Source: Chromobotia macracanthus (Eukaryota; Chordata; Actinopteri; Cypriniformes; Botiidae). Taken from it: a DNA stretch of 64,000 nucleotides. Each line of letters opens with the position of its first letter. Within the stretch, counting starts at the first letter, position 1. The translations under genes were made by a program, and so were the position numbers. The stretch spans positions 4,410,001 through 4,474,000 of the forward strand of contig JAZGTH010000087.1 of assembly GCA_036877525.1 (NCBI GenBank), written 5' to 3'. Shown one piece after another: positions 36,507-49,390 of this stretch. Below the pieces are notes generated by a model. That model ran no database searches. It saw only the letters and a list, made by a program, of their open reading frames with translations, and was not told the DNA's origin.

Positions 36507-38080
36507 ATTATGTACATTTAAAGCATTTGTTTTGAGTCAGATTGCTCCAGATTGCTCCAACAGTAGAAAGTGCCAGACAGTCACCTTAAAAAGAAACCCA
36601 TAAACACACTGAGACACATCAGCACAAGAGTTACAGAGCATGAAGGCTGTTTTTACATACTACTGACTGCAGTGTGTTGTGTCTGGAAGCATGTCTGTGT
36701 GTACATTTGCATACAGTATGGAAAAGTGCAACTTGAAAACACAAAAGCACCATCGAACACTTCCAGACAGATTTTGTAATAGATTGCATCATTAAAGAGT
36801 TTCATCAGCCCAGCAAGTGCTCACAGAGGAGAGGTTTCCTTTATTTCGGCCTCAGATGACAATGAACTGAACCAACTCACAGTTGGTAAATGATAATTTA
36901 CTTACCTAGCTTATACCTTTACTTACCTATAATGTGATCATTCCTACACCCCAAATCCCACCCAAATTTCCTGTTTCAATATGAAATACAAAAGGAGACC
37001 ATTTTTTAAATGGCATCAAAATCCACTTGACTCAAAAAGGTACATGTGCCCCCTCATTTTAAAGGGGCATGACACTACTGTGTGTGTGTGCGTGCAAGAT
37101 GACTGCTGTAGCTTTCTGACCTACATTTCTCAAAAACAGCAATGAAGCAGATGCAGCAAATTACAGAAGCAGTGAAAAACATCCCTCACGCTTCAGTACG
37201 GATGTTCTGTGCATAACTAATGCATTTATTACAGCATGAAAAGAAAAAGGTTTTGCTGTAGAGAGTAGAAAAAAATAAATTGGGATATCTCAGATTTGCC
37301 TTGCTGCATGAATCCTCTGCAGCACTTTTGTATATCTGTGTATGTGAGTGTGTTTTAGGTTTGGCCTGACCAATTGTGGCACCAATTGTCCCCACAAGGA
37401 CAGTAAAACCTGAAATTACCTAGAGTATATGGGTACCAGCCAATAGAAAGGATAGAAATTCCCCACCATGACAAAAAAATAATGTGTATGCACTGGACCT
37501 CTGTTTACTGCAAAAGAACACCCCTTACTATCATTGACAACACAGAGCATAAGTTCAGAAAAACTGCAGATGGGGGGTTGGGCAGCTGTTTGCTCAAAGG
37601 GGAGAAAAAGAAAGAATGAGTGCATTGCAGAAAGGAGGAGGGTGTGACGGTTTGCAGAAGGTTCCCGGGCTTTTCCACAACAACAGAAAACACTCATGGG
37701 CCACATATTGCTTTGTTGAAACACATCTTGTTTCTTTCTGTATCTTTGTCCCTCTGGCTTTATTAATGTAAATAGCTAATCAATTTAATACACCTTTTCG
37801 CACACTCATCTTTCATATGCCTCAAGGCTGATTTGAGCTGATTTTACTTTATCCAGACTCCTGGCCATTTTTCTCACAGTTTGCAATACAGCACATTTGA
37901 AAGCGTTACAGTGTCTCTAATTCAGCCACAGTCCACTCCAGATTCGCATAGCAGTTTTTCCAACAAGCTTAATGGGTCCCCTCCACCCCTCTTTAATCTA
38001 GTGCAAGTGTTCTGCTGAGGTTTCTTTAATTTTCAACGATTCATATTTGATTCTAAATACTTTCATTACTGAGGCAAGCA
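36504..38080. other. Intergenic, no gene seen
   Basis: It contains a short GT run at about 37080. Nothing else is recognisable. Confidence 0.45.
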
Positions 38081-39520
38081 ACAGTCACAGCACAACAGTG
38101 CCTCCTGTCACATTCAGGACAACCAGAGGAATGTAACCCAGCTCCCTGAGATGGTACATCATGGCTTTAACGCTAAGAGAAATACACTTCAAGCAATTAC
38201 GCCTACTTATAGACAGGTCAAGGTCATGTAACATAGTGTTGTGCGCCATGTAACCTTCAAAAGTTGTCTGCAAAATAGGTCATCACACTTTGAAGTCTGA
38301 AGGAAGGCCATGCAAGCCTGACTGAGGTGTGGCAACAAAACACAGCCTGTCTCAGGGAACTAGGTAACATACGTGACCTGAGACATTTCACAGACTTCCA
38401 TAGAGAACATCAGGAGAAGAAAAGAGACACTGTTAACCCAGGAGGACCTGAGCACCTGGGGTTGAATTCAGGTCTAAGCTGTAAAATCTAATAAATTTGT
38501 GCAGAGAGGAACAGCCTGCCGCAGCACAAATCTCACTTAGAGATGCACCCCTGACAGTGCCTTGGATGATGCTAGACTCTTGGTAGAGTGGGCCCTAATC
38601 CCCAGGAATGAAACTAGGTCACAGGCCTTATAGGCCAGGGAAATAGCATCTGATCTAGTGATCTAGCACAGTTTTGTGATTTCATTACCTCAGGTTGTGA
38701 CCACCAAAACAGAATGGCTGGGAGGTCTTATGCCACTGGATTGAACAGTGGACATAGATCACCAAAGCTCTAATGGAACACAACAAGTGAAACCTTTCGT
38801 GTTCTGGCGACTCATGCAATGGAGGACAGAAACTCCAGTGGAGTGCAGGAATTCCAGAACTGAACTAATAAGGCACTAAGTGAACTAGGTCAACATTTGG
38901 CTGCTCACAATAAAGAGCTGCCACTTCAGGGCATACTTTTTCCTAGTAGAAGGAGCTCTGGAACTCAGAATCATTTCTATAGCCTCAGTTGAGAGATCAG
39001 CATCTAGGAGCTGCCAGCACTACCAAAAGTAGACAAACTCATTCCTGGCAAACACTCGCTAGGACTCCTATGAGCAAGGCTATTTGGGGCAAAAGCACAC
39101 AGACACAGCCTCGGCCAACAGAGCTGGGTGAATCAGAGGGAACAGAGGGTCGACTCCTCAGAGACAAACAAATGCACTTCCACTCGGTCGTACCTCTGCC
39201 AAATGGACTCCATCAATGAATGGAACCTTCACTAACCAGGCATCAGCCCCTGTCTCAACAGGATCTCTGCTTACAGATTTGCATGCTCTGGAATGTACAT
39301 TGCTCTCTGCCCAGAACAAATCTGCTGTTCTGGGCATGGACTGGGTGGCCATCGAGAATCGCACCCAAGCCCGTGAGAGAGGTGTCCATCATAACAATCT
39401 TGTGGCAGCATTGTGTCCCTACAGTGGGACCTAAGCAGAGAAATCAGGGTCTGATCCACATAAAAAGGGTACAAAGCCATTGTACATAATACACCCATTA
39501 TCATCCTTAATGGGTACTTT
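38080..39520 (-). mobile_element. Second defective DIRS-like element (RNase H and tyrosine-recombinase part)
   Basis: Read on the minus strand, about 39270-39420 gives RNase H-side pieces (MMDTSLTGLGAILDGHP and, after a jump, MYIPEHANL then a stop and AEILLRQGLMPG). About 38500-38640 gives a recombinase core, DAISLAYKACDLVSFLGIRA, then HSTKSLASSKALSG, where the HSTK string corresponds to the catalytic HxxR-like box of DIRS recombinases. The end near 38090-38270 reads ...LEGYMAH-like FEGYMAHNTMLHDLDLSISR. Frames are broken throughout. It covers the half of the element that is weak in the 24-25.7 kb copy. No RT core is visible. Confidence 0.65.
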
Positions 39521-39753
39521 TTGGGATGATTTTTCTTTAGCCAGAACTAAAATAGCCTTATTTGGGCCATTGAGTCAACACCTGCTGCTGCTCTTCTGAC
39601 ACCAAAGTCCACAGAACACATACTACATAATACAAAGGAGGGGAGGAAAACTGCATTCCCTGCCCTCTCACTACCGCCTTTAACAGCCATAGGGATGAAC
39701 TGGGCAGAAGTTTCCACGCTGCCAGATAATCTGAGAGAGGTACCATCCTCTTG

Positions 39754-40012
39754 GGGGCAGTTGTGTCCTACTGGTAAGTGAGTCAGGCTTGTAATCAAAA
39801 GGTTGCTGGTTCGATTCCATCGCTGGTTCAACTCCAGTGCTGGCAGACAGCAACTGAAGTACCCCTGAGCAAGGCATCTAACCCCCAATTGCTCCCTGGC
39901 CTCACTGCTCCAGGTGTGTGTGTGTTCACTCCTCACCAGTGAGAGGTTAAATGCAGAGGTCACATTTCGGTTATGGGTTACCATATCTGACAAATATGTC
40001 ATTTTCACTTCA
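39754..40012 (+). mobile_element. tRNA-derived SINE
   Basis: The tRNA-like head has a B box GGTTCGATTCC at 39808-39818. The body has GTACCCCTGAGCAAGGCATC and CCCAATTGCTCCCTGGC, then GTTAAATGCAGAGGTCACAT, and ends ...GACAAATATGTCATTTTCAC. This body is typical of a widespread fish tRNA-SINE family. The A box is degraded. It lies just beyond the DIRS relic. Confidence 0.8.
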
Positions 40013-41380
40013 CTTCTGAATCAGAGAACAGGAGATGGTTGGGTAGTAATGAGAGAAGATGGGGCAAACTGCTGAGTGTTTCTGCCTCTCAAAACACCTA
40101 AGGTTATGGGGAAAACAGAAGCTGCCTTTGGGCAAAAGATGACGTGTACACAGGCAAAAGATGACGTGTACACAGACACCAGGTGGCATCAGGTGTTCTT
40201 CTTCTTTGCAGCCCTTCCTCTTGGGCTATGAAACCAGGCAGTGCTATGAAGTGCACTATGAAGTGCTGCCCGCCCCCCCAGCTCTCTGTGAAGGGCATGT
40301 TGCTGTGCCTTACAAGTCAGTCATTTCATTTTTTCTTTGAGATTGGTCATAATTTTTTAAATCAGTTACTTAAAAAGGTAGATTGGTCTAATTTAATTAG
40401 GTTGGTCTTTTTATCTGATTGTAACATGGCCATCACTTCTCCGATCTGAAGTGTGACATGACAGCTTACGCCTACTGCAGAGAGAGTACAAAAAAGTATG
40501 AGGCAGAAAAAAACAGAACCATTCAACCACACCATCAGGCCGACAGGAGCTTCATGTTTGACCTTTAGTAAACTCACAAGTATGAATAATTCTTTCCCAC
40601 ATGCTGCATTGACCACTGTAAAGGGGAGAACGTTGGACTGCAGCATCGTCAGCACGGCTGGAGTTACTAAACCTCTGGGTGGCATGCTGGAGAGAACATG
40701 CTGACCTGGGATCCTGCTGCCAGGAATTTCCTCACTCTGATGTATTTCCCCCCCCAACTGAACACTTTAATCCTGGATTTATGCCACATGAAGCAGGGAA
40801 TGCTGGGGCAGTGTTGCAGCCTGTGCAAATGACTGCAGAATGAGTCCTTTGATGGGAATGGAGAGGGTGATCGGTACGGTAGATGCTTTGCAGTGGTAAT
40901 AAAGTGCTAATGAGAACAATTTAGCACCAGATTAAATGGAGCAGCAGAAAAAAGATTATAGTAAGGAAGGAATCTGTATGAAGGACATATGAGCCAGATC
41001 ATAACTTATGATTTTGCTTGGTTAAAAACTGTAGTAACAAAATCAAACCTGTTAATTTATGCTTATCTTATGCAGTCTAATCATACTAAACAGATTGTGA
41101 GTCTATCCAACAGCTGTATATAGTCTAGTCTTTGGAAATGCTTGCTCCACCCATATGGAAAAAAATCACAGATGAGATCCCTTTAATATCTCAATTATTT
41201 CTATTATTTATATGGTGTTGATGCTGCTTTTTGATGGAAAAAGTTCTTTATGCATATTCTGCAGTCCGAAAGAGAGGAAAGATTTCCCATTGTAACTCAA
41301 TGTCATTGGTGCCTGCAGCTATACAGCTGTACACACTATACAGACCATGAGCAACTGACCTGAAAAGGAACTATGGTATG
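40013..41380. other. Intergenic, no gene seen
   Basis: The only recognisable structure is an exact two-copy tandem repeat of a 22-base unit (GGCAAAAGATGACGTGTACA+CA) at 40131-40174, each copy carrying a TGACGT half-site. The rest shows no exon or known repeat. Confidence 0.5.
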
Positions 41381-41534
41381 GGTTCCTGTAGCTCAGTTGG
41401 TAGAGCATTGCGTTAACAGTGCAAAGTTGTGGGTTCAATTCCCAGGAGCGCACAAGTACTGATAAAATGTATAACCTGAATGTACTGTAAGTTGCTTTGG
41501 ATAAAAGCGTCTGTCAAATGCATAAATGAAAATG
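41381..41534 (+). mobile_element. tRNA-headed SINE with conserved tail
   Basis: The A box TAGCTCAGTTGG (41389-41400) and B box GGGTTCAATTCCC (41431-41443) sit in a tRNA-like head. The tail reads TGTAAGTTGCTTTGGATAAA, then AGCGTCTGTCAAATGCATAA. Fragments of the same tail occur antisense at 11775 and 14602. The head cannot fold into a clean tRNA, and the attached SINE tail identifies it as a retroposon. Confidence 0.88.
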
Positions 41535-41822
41535 TGCGTAATGCCTATAATGCTGTTGACCATTCACAATCAGAAATAGCAATGGAAAATTTGTGAATAA
41601 ATCACTCTTTTGAATTGGATTGCACAGTACAAATGGATTAGCAAACCACTATGTTTGAGATTCAGTGACTCTTTACAGACTCTCATGCGCTACAGAATAC
41701 ATTATACTCAAATGTGAATCTTTCAACTATTATGTGGTTGTACTGCATGTTGGATGTGAGTTTATGTGGTTGATGAATCAGTCAAATATTTCTAGTACAT
41801 ATGTAACAGTATTTAAGTTACA

Positions 41823-42035
41823 GTAACTTTATTTTACAGTGTCTTTGTACTTACTATTGTATTTACTATGGTAATACCAGTAAATTAAGCATAATTACAT
41901 GCAACTAAACCTAAACCAAACCTTAGTCTTAACCCTAATCCTATACTTAAATGTACTTAAAATACTTTTAAGTACATCTGTAAGTACTTGAATAATTGCA
42001 CAGTAACAAAGACATCGTAAAGTGAAATCTAAGTT
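41823..42035. mobile_element. MITE with imperfect inverted ends
   Basis: The left end TTTATTTTACAGTGTCTTTG pairs imperfectly with the right end CAAAGACATCGTAAAGTGAA. The interior contains AACCTAAACCAAACCTTAGT and CTTAACCCTAATCC, which look telomere-like but belong to a common fish MITE family. No coding capacity. Confidence 0.65.
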
Positions 42036-42039
42036 ATGC

Positions 42040-43785
42040 TTGAGATATGACTGCGTGTTGAATAACAATTCATTTATGTTATTTATATAATTTAATCTAT
42101 TCTAAAAACACATTAGGAATTCCTAAGGGAACCCATGGCGAATTGCCCTACAGGTTTACTTACAAATTGATGTCATAATTAAACAGCACCATAAAGACAA
42201 TGAAATACAGTACATTACTACTGCAAGCACAGTAATGACCCTGCAATGGACACACTGTGTTTTTTATTATATTCCAGTGTGGAAACAATGAGGGCACACA
42301 AGCTTTGAAAGTCAAATAATTCTGTGTGGCAAAGGCAAATGTAATGACCTGATGACTTAATTTCCAAGTGAAACAGAGAAAACTGAAACTAGGTGAAAGG
42401 AATGTTTAGTGGAATACCTTATGTTAAAATTGCAATCAGTTATGTATGGTAATGTATTTAGGTATTGACTTTGTTAATTTGTAAAGGATTTGTGAACTCT
42501 GAGCTAATGCAATTAGCAATTTATTTTGTTAAACTGGATCACAATGTCTGAAAACAAACATATACTATATAATTAATTTCTCTAAAATTTAACTACTTTC
42601 TTCTGCCCTTGTGCATAGTGCATGAAATATAGGTATTAAAATAGCCGTAAAATATAACTTTCCAAATATCTATAATGTGCTTTTCTGTTAGTTTATTTAC
42701 TGGTAAATACAATCAATGACCTTCCTCATGTTGAGTAAAATACACTAAATGTAAGGCAAGAAGGCATTTATAGGATATGTTTAAGTATGTGTGAGCATGA
42801 TGGGTATTGTAGTCTTCCATAAAGGAGCTTTCAGGGCCCAGCCACTTTTCAGGGTCCGAAAAGATATGGATTGCACTGGAGATCACCTACACATGCTCCC
42901 TGTCTGACGGATATCATTCGGTGTTACCTAGTGGTGCATTTGCTCTGCCCTTGAGCTTGCATATTATGTAACATTGTTAGGTCTGTTTCTGCTCAATCCA
43001 AATTATATCCAGTAGAATCTTAGTCAAACGCAAATGAATTTGATTAATCTAAGTCTTGTTCTATTTGACTTAAACTTTAATGACTTGGATAAATGTAAGC
43101 CTTCATAGAAAATGATTTACTTGCCATCACTTTTAAGAGCAAATCAGCTTCTGTGTAAACTTTAATACACAAATACATTGCGATACTGCATTGATGAGTA
43201 ATCCTGATATTTTGCTCTGAAAACAAGCATGTTTGACCTTGAGACAAAACCCCTGTTGTTTTTTACTTTTGTTTTCAGTCACTTTAAAATGTTTCTGTTC
43301 TCAAAAAAAATCAGTGCTCTTAGGCTTATAAATAAAAGAAGCCACAGGAACTTAATATAACAGTGGGGCAAGTAACCAAGAGAAAACCCGAGGTACCAGA
43401 CAGAAATATACCAGAGGTCCCAGTCTAAAAGTTCTGCTATAATGTGCTGGTCAGATTTCATTTAGCCATTCTTCTTCCTCTATTTACGAGCTACACATAG
43501 AAAAGTTGTCACTGTTCCATGTACAGTTGTCACTGTAGCCTGGTACTTGGGGATGAGTGAATGATCTAATCAACTAAGGGGTCACTGGATCCTGAACAAT
43601 AAGAGTCATAGGTTGTTAGTTGATGCAGTCTCTTCATTAATGCAGGATTAGGGCGGATAGGACCGTCTGTAACATTCTGCTGACTACCACACAAAATAAT
43701 TTTGACTCATCTCTGAATTTGTATAAATTTTTAATGTAAAAAGATATTTACAGCAATAAACACAATGAAAGGCTAAAGGAATAAA
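42040..43785. other. Intergenic, no gene seen
   Basis: AT-rich with no exon recognised. A ZNF143-like motif copy, GATGGGTATTGTAGTCTT, lies at 42799-42816 without an obvious gene beside it. Confidence 0.45.
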
Positions 43786-43789
43786 TGTT

Positions 43790-43865
43790 TAGGATAACAC
43801 TTTACAGGTTGTATATGTTAACATTTGTAATAGGTTTCATGAACTAACAATCAACAATAATTTTT
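43790..43865. repeat. MITE fragment
   Basis: AACACTTTACAGGTTGTATA, followed by TGTTAACATTTGTAATAGG and TTCATGAACTAACAATCAAC, resembles the terminal part of a dispersed cyprinid-type DNA element that begins 'AACACTTTACAATAAGGTT'. Only one end is present. Confidence 0.55.
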
Positions 43866-43909
43866 ACAACATTCATGTTGTAAAGTTCAAGTTAGTTTAG
43901 TTTATTGTC

Positions 43910-44230
43910 AAAAGTCTTTTCTTCACAATCTCCTGAGTATGATTCATGACCAGCTGTCTCCAATCAGATCATCATCATAGCACCATATATAAGGACATTT
44001 CACACATTGTCTTTGTCTGGCCTTGTATATAGACAAAGCCGCTACCTGATGGATTTACAATCAGCAACTGTTTAAAATTTGTGTGTGTGGCTAATTACCC
44101 TCAAATTCATCTTCATCATTGCTGTTATTGTCCATTCAACTTTACCTGCTATTAGATTTTCACTATTGTTAATAAAGGGTTTGATTGTTTATGCTTACCG
44201 TTCTGTTAAATGTGTTTCCTGACAGAAGAA
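43910..44230 (+). repeat. 5' LTR relic of the gypsy element
   Basis: It shares with the 3' copy the run ATCTCCTGAGT...ACCAGCTGTCTCCAATCA and CCATATATAAGGACATT, the latter containing a TATA-like promoter. A poly(A)-like AATAAAGGG is near 44171. The outer boundaries are approximate because the two copies diverge strongly outside the core. Confidence 0.6.
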
Positions 44231-46506
44231 CAGACTGAAGACAGTATACGGCAGGATAAGTACACCATGAAACGATCCCTGTCAGGAACTGGTGGATTTA
44301 CTCTACTGCTCACTCATTAATCCAGCCACAACCAAGTCACTACACCACTCAATTCTTTGCCACCTACTCTTGTTGCAAGACCCAGGGGCTACCTGGAGTG
44401 CAATAGATTTCTGCTGCAATGTTCATTGGCCCTCGAGATTCAGCTCCACAAATTTCTGACAGAAAGTGCAAAAATATCCTTTATAATGTTTTTTTTTAAC
44501 AGGGAGAGCGCTGCAGTGGGTAGAGACATTATGGCAGCAGTCCGGACCAGCAACACAGTCAATAGAGAGTTTTGTTACTCATTCTCAAGATGTGTTCAGT
44601 AAGATTGCTGTGGGTACTTCCATTGGTGACCACTTTTATCATTTAAAAAAAGGGAAATGACTGTCAATGAATATGACCTAAAGTTTTGCAACCTAGCAGC
44701 TGCCAGCAGCCGGAATGAATGGTCTCTCCTTTACAACTTTCAGGTAAGTATTGCATCATGCTGTATGGACTGGTAAATGCCCCCTCCATATTCCAGGACT
44801 TCATGCACAAGGTTCTCTGGGGTTCCTTTACTGTTTTCTCCATAGATGACATCTTAATATACTCCTGGAACCAGGCCGAACACCACCAACATGTTGCAGA
44901 TGTCCTCAAGAAGCTATGGGAATACAATCTGCTTCTCAAGGTTGAGAACTGCCAGTTTCATCAGTCTAAGATCTACTCCCTTGGTTACATAGTCAACCAG
45001 AATGGTATTCCAATGGACGAAAGAAAAGTGGAAGTTATTGACAACTGGCACAAATCCAAGACAGTCAAGGAATTACAACAATTTCTAGGATTTGCCAGCT
45101 TCTACTGTCATATTATCCATAAATATAGTTCCACAACCAGTCCACTCACCTCTTTTTTACAGACACTCACCAAGGTTAGATACACTCACCATGTCTCTGT
45201 CCTGGTCCAACAAAGCTAAAGTTACATTCAATACCCTCAAGCAAGACCCAGACAAGTCCTTCATACTTTCCCTTCACAGTTCAAGTGGATGCCTTAACCA
45301 CTGGAGTCAGAGCTGTGCAGCAGCAGGGGTTGCCACCCAAACTCCTGTGCATTCTTGACGAAAAATAACTATGACATCAGTTATCAGGAATTCTTGACAG
45401 ACTGTATATTCACTGTATAGACAGACTATAATAACCTCCAATATCTCCAAGTGTCTCAATTCTCATCAAGCTTGCTGGGCTTTGTTCTTTACTCAATTGG
45501 ATTTTAAGATTGCAGGAACCAGGGCAGTAGGCAATGGCAAAGCTGAGACACTGTTTCACATTCACTCCCCAGATGAATCTACTGAACAGCCTGAACATGT
45601 TCTTGACCCCAAGATAATTGTAAATCCTATTCAATGGACTCCAGAGGAGAACCAAGCCAACGCTCCCAAAAAACCTCTGTTGGTTTGTCTTCAGACCAGC
45701 AATATGTTCCTGGGACCCAACAAATTAAACTCATCCATACTGTCATTCCTCTGTTGGTACTAGTCATCAAGGGGCCAATTCAACCCTCTCTTACTTAAAG
45801 ACAGATTCTGGTGGCCAGCATGGCAAGAGATGTTAAAAGGTTCCTAAGTGGATGCACAGACTCCACCATTTCTAAAACTCCTCATTATCTTTCTTCAAAG
45901 GGTACCTCAAGGGGTACCATTTTCTTTACCTCAAGGGGTAACCAACAGCCATGGAAAGTACAGAACTCCTTTTCAACCATATATTTCGATACTTTGGTAT
46001 ATCTGAGGACATTATGTCAGACAGAAATTAATCCCCAATTCAATTCTAGAGTTTGGAAAGCTCCTGCCTGCCAACCCTGACCAAGGTACATTGGTCCCTT
46101 TGCAATCAGATTCATTGGTCACTTTGAGATCATCAAGGTCATGTGGTAGTGCTCCCAGAGCACTACTGAATTCAGCCAGTATTCTATGTATCACAGCTAA
46201 AGCCTTACCACTCATCTGTATCTCTCTACTCCACAGAGCCTGGTGATAGTGACGAACCCCCCTTGCTGACAGTCGAGGAAGATGGAGGAGTTTTTTCTGT
46301 ATATAAAATCCTGGATTCCCAATGCTGAGGTGGCAAATTAGAATATTTTGTAAACTGGGAGGTCTATGGTCTTTAAGAATGCTCATCCTGATCTACTTAC
46401 CTTCTTCCATAATGCTCACCCAGAAAAAACAGTTCTATGCAGGAGAGGCCGTCCACCTTGTCATCGGGGTCCTCAGCCCTCAGGAGTGGGCTGTGGAGAG
46501 GGGGGT

Positions 46507-46765
46507 ATTTCACGAAATTGCCAGGCTCCACCCTCACACCGTTCACCATCTCCTGAGTGCTAATTGTCACCAGCTGTCTCCAATCACCTCAGTACCATAT
46601 ATAAGGACATTCCACACACATATTGTCTGGTCTCTATCTATGGCTAAGACTGCTGTCTGTTGAATTTATACTTTTCAGTCTCATCAGTCTGGCCAGTCCT
46701 GGTTCTGAAGTCTCCATGAATGCTACCTACAATAAAAGAAATGAAACTAAACTCAACATCTGAAC
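46507..46765 (+). repeat. 3' LTR relic of the gypsy element
   Basis: It follows the purine tract and begins near TTCACGAAATTGCCAGGCTC. It contains ACCATCTCCTGAGTGCTAAT, the CAGCTGTCTCCAATCA box and CCATATATAAGGACATT as in the 5' copy, then ends near an AATAAAAG at 46731. Strong divergence from the 5' copy suggests an old insertion. Confidence 0.65.
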
Positions 46766-46769
46766 TCTA

Positions 46770-47420
46770 TAGGACCGATTGGTATTAAAATCATTCCCTT
46801 TCTCATATTTTACTTTCTCACATTTACTTCTTATTTAACCCAGTGACCATCAGTGTCAGAGTCTATAGGCAAACTGGCTATAAAAGACTTTCTGTAGAGC
46901 ATGTAGACTTTTTACAATTTAACTATATGCCTTAAAACATAATTTGGTGTCTTCCTGTAAGGCTAACATACCCTAAAAATGGAATCCATAAGCATTGCTC
47001 CATTCACACCAGTTTTACTCTAAGCATTTCCTATTCATTAAAGGGACATTGAGATCTTTCTCTATTCATCTGCAGTGTTGAGTAAACACAGATCCAGCCT
47101 GTCTTTAAGTGTGTGCTTGACAACAGTTGTTTAAGGGCTTTTTCTTGCCCTGTAGGCCAGACAACACTCAATCAAGTAGGTGAATAAGGAGAGAGCCAGG
47201 GATGGTGTTTCTTTATTTCTCTCTTCCTCTTTTCTGTCAGGGTTATGTAAGTGTCTGGAGCACATGCTGAGATATGTGAACGCTGCTAGAGGCTACAGTA
47301 AGCTGTACGGGGTGGGCGCTGGAACAGCTAATACTGTATATAAACAATGGTCAACAATTAGAGACTCAGTTTAGTTCCAGAGATAAACAGTTATAAAGTG
47401 AAATAAATATAAAAACAAAT
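46770..47420. other. Intergenic, no gene seen
   Basis: No exon or repeat recognised between the gypsy relic and the duplicated block. Confidence 0.45.
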
Positions 47421-47760
47421 GAGGCTTATGTATTATGATATTACATTACGCTTTGTGTTTGCAGGTAAAATGTATATACTTTTAAATCACATGACTATTT
47501 CACCTAAAGCTGTTGATTTTTTTCTGTGGGTGAGAATTTTGCATTTGTGAAAATGTAACATTTTAGTTTGTTTCTCATACAAAGTTATCATATAGCCCCA
47601 GAAAACACATAGACTTCATATAAACCGGTGTAACCACCATTGCTCCTGAAAGGTTATCTTCCTGAAGAGTTTGCTCCAAGCATAATTACAGGAGTGTTGT
47701 AGCAGTGTTAGAACTGAAGTCTGCAGGAAGGTAGTGTTTAAGTGTTTCTTAAAACACTTA
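47421..47760 (+). repeat. Local duplication, unit A (first copy)
   Basis: About 340 bases, from GGCTTATGTATTATGATATT to TCTGCAGGAAGG and beyond, recur at 49046-49390 in the same orientation. Differences are few (for example ATTACG/ATGACG and small insertions). It has no coding content. Confidence 0.9.
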
Positions 47761-48934
47761 ATATTGTGCATTAATACTGTTTGTAACTTGACAGCCATGC
47801 TTGACATAAAAAGACCAGCTCAGACATTTGTCATAGTTCAGATCTTTACGATTTCCTGATAGATAGAAAACAGGCTCCAACTACATATGGGCAAGTATAT
47901 ACTAAATGTCGTATACTATGACATTCTAAAACATTGTTTTAGATTCTTGTATTCTGATCTTAACATCATTAAATAATAAATCTTACTCTTCTTTGGAACC
48001 TACTGCAATTTGCTATTTGTTTTAAATGGGTTGTCATCAGTCTGTGTATTATCTGACTGGGGGACTGTCCATACACCACAGGGTGTACTGTGTGTTTTTT
48101 CTCTCTGAACGAATGCAAGATTATGTTTCAGCAGTTTCAACATGTTTTGTATCATTCACTGGCCACGGCTTGGCTCATCCGGGTTATCTGTTTGGCCCAG
48201 AGTTGGACTAGAATTTGAATGTTAATTTTTTATTTTAGTATCCTATGCTGCCTTGCAGAAAAATTCATTTGAACAGACAAGACAATTAATAAAAATTCAG
48301 TGAGTGGTGACATAAGGGACAGGACTGGATTGAAATAAACTTGAAAATTTCACTTTGATTCAGTTTAAATTTACCTAGTGAGCATTTCTTGAGATATAAA
48401 ACCGCTTAATTGACAGGTTTCTTTTAGACATGCACCCTAGTGAAATTATATTCTGTAGAAAACATATTTCAATTCATTAAGCTTAGTAAAAAAAAGAAAA
48501 TATAAAAAACATAAAAAGATCATTCTAGATCTAGTCTGCTTTTTGCACAGTTTAGATGTAAGAAACCTGCCTGATTTTTTGAGTGAATTTGATTATTTTG
48601 TGTGTGTAGTTTACATACTAGGCTTTGAGAATGCAAAACTCCTTTAAACCCAGAACTCCTTTAAAAGAAAGGGAAATAAAGGGCAACTGGATATGATGGT
48701 TTACTTGAAAAGTTCTGTTTTCAAGAAATTGTGTTTGAAAATAACAAACATATAATAAATTAGAAATGTTAAGCTTTATGTGGAGCTCCAAGTCATCAAT
48801 ATTTTAAGTTTAGATCCTGTAAGAGTCAAGCGTCTATATGCTATGTGAAATTGCACATCACCAAACTTGAACTTTTGCATGCCGTGGAACTTATCTGCAT
48901 GTGCTTGCATGTTTTATGAATGAAACAGAATGCA
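47761..48934. other. Unique spacer between duplicated blocks
   Basis: AT-rich, with no gene or known repeat recognised. Confidence 0.45.
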
Positions 48935-49042
48935 GCATAAAGTCTAGTGTGATTGCAGTTTATTGTTAAACAACCCCACTGAGCCACACCCAAGAGATAT
49001 TTTTTAAACTACTTGTATGTCACACAAAGGCAACTCGATGAC
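48935..49042 (+). repeat. Local duplication, unit B (first copy)
   Basis: The stretch from GCATAAAGTCTAGTGTGATT to AGAGATATTTTTTAAACTAC and GGCAACTCGATGAC recurs at 49387-49482, in the same orientation. The second copy lacks a short stretch (TTGTATGTCACA). Confidence 0.9.
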
Positions 49043-49045
49043 ATA

Positions 49046-49390
49046 TGATGCTTATGTATTATGATATTACATGACGCTTTGTGTTTGCAGGTAAAATTCA
49101 TATACTTTTAAATCACATGACTGTTTCACCTAAAGCTGTTGATTTTTTTCTGTGGGTGAGAAAATTTTGCATTTGTGAAAATGTAACAAATTTTAGTTTG
49201 TTTCTCATGCAAAGTTATCATATGGCCCCAGAAAACACATAGACTTCATATAAACCGGGGTAACCACCATTGCTCCTGAAAGGTTATCTTCCTGAAGAGT
49301 TAGCTCCAAGCATAATTACAGGAGTGTTGTAGCAGTTTTAGAACTGAAGTCTGCAGGAAGGCAGCCTCATATTTCTTAAAACATATAGCA
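49046..49390 (+). repeat. Local duplication, unit A (second copy)
   Basis: Direct copy of 47421-47760. It is flanked on both sides by unit B copies, giving the order A - spacer - B - A' - B'. Confidence 0.9.

Larger units (their letters stand above)
43910..46770 (+). mobile_element. Defective Ty3/gypsy LTR retrotransposon
   Basis: Pieces appear in the expected order. A 5' LTR relic is at about 43910-44230. A gag capsid fragment (FLLQCSLALEIQLHKFLTES) is at about 44400. The RT region is at 44719-45190 (LYGLVNAPSIFQDFMHKVL and IDDILIYSWNQAEHHQHVAD, then QFLGFASFY). An RNase H fragment (NLQYLQVSQ) is near 45430. The integrase zinc-region (ARDVKRFLSGC) is near 45825, and an integrase core scrap (SRVWKA) near 46045. 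A chromodomain-like tail (LEYFVNWEVYG) is near 46340-46370. A purine tract GGAGAGGGGGGTA is at about 46495, and a 3' LTR relic runs to about 46760. Large deletions and many stops make it inactive. Target-site duplications were not identified. Confidence 0.85.

Noticed and set aside
41381..41455. tRNA gene candidate
   Set aside because: A and B boxes are good, but it lacks a clean tRNA fold and is followed at once by the SINE tail. It is the head of a SINE.
41900..41950. Interstitial telomere-like repeats (AACCTAA, AACCCTAATCC)
   Set aside because: The units are irregular and lie inside a MITE whose family carries such sequence, so they are not a telomere relic.
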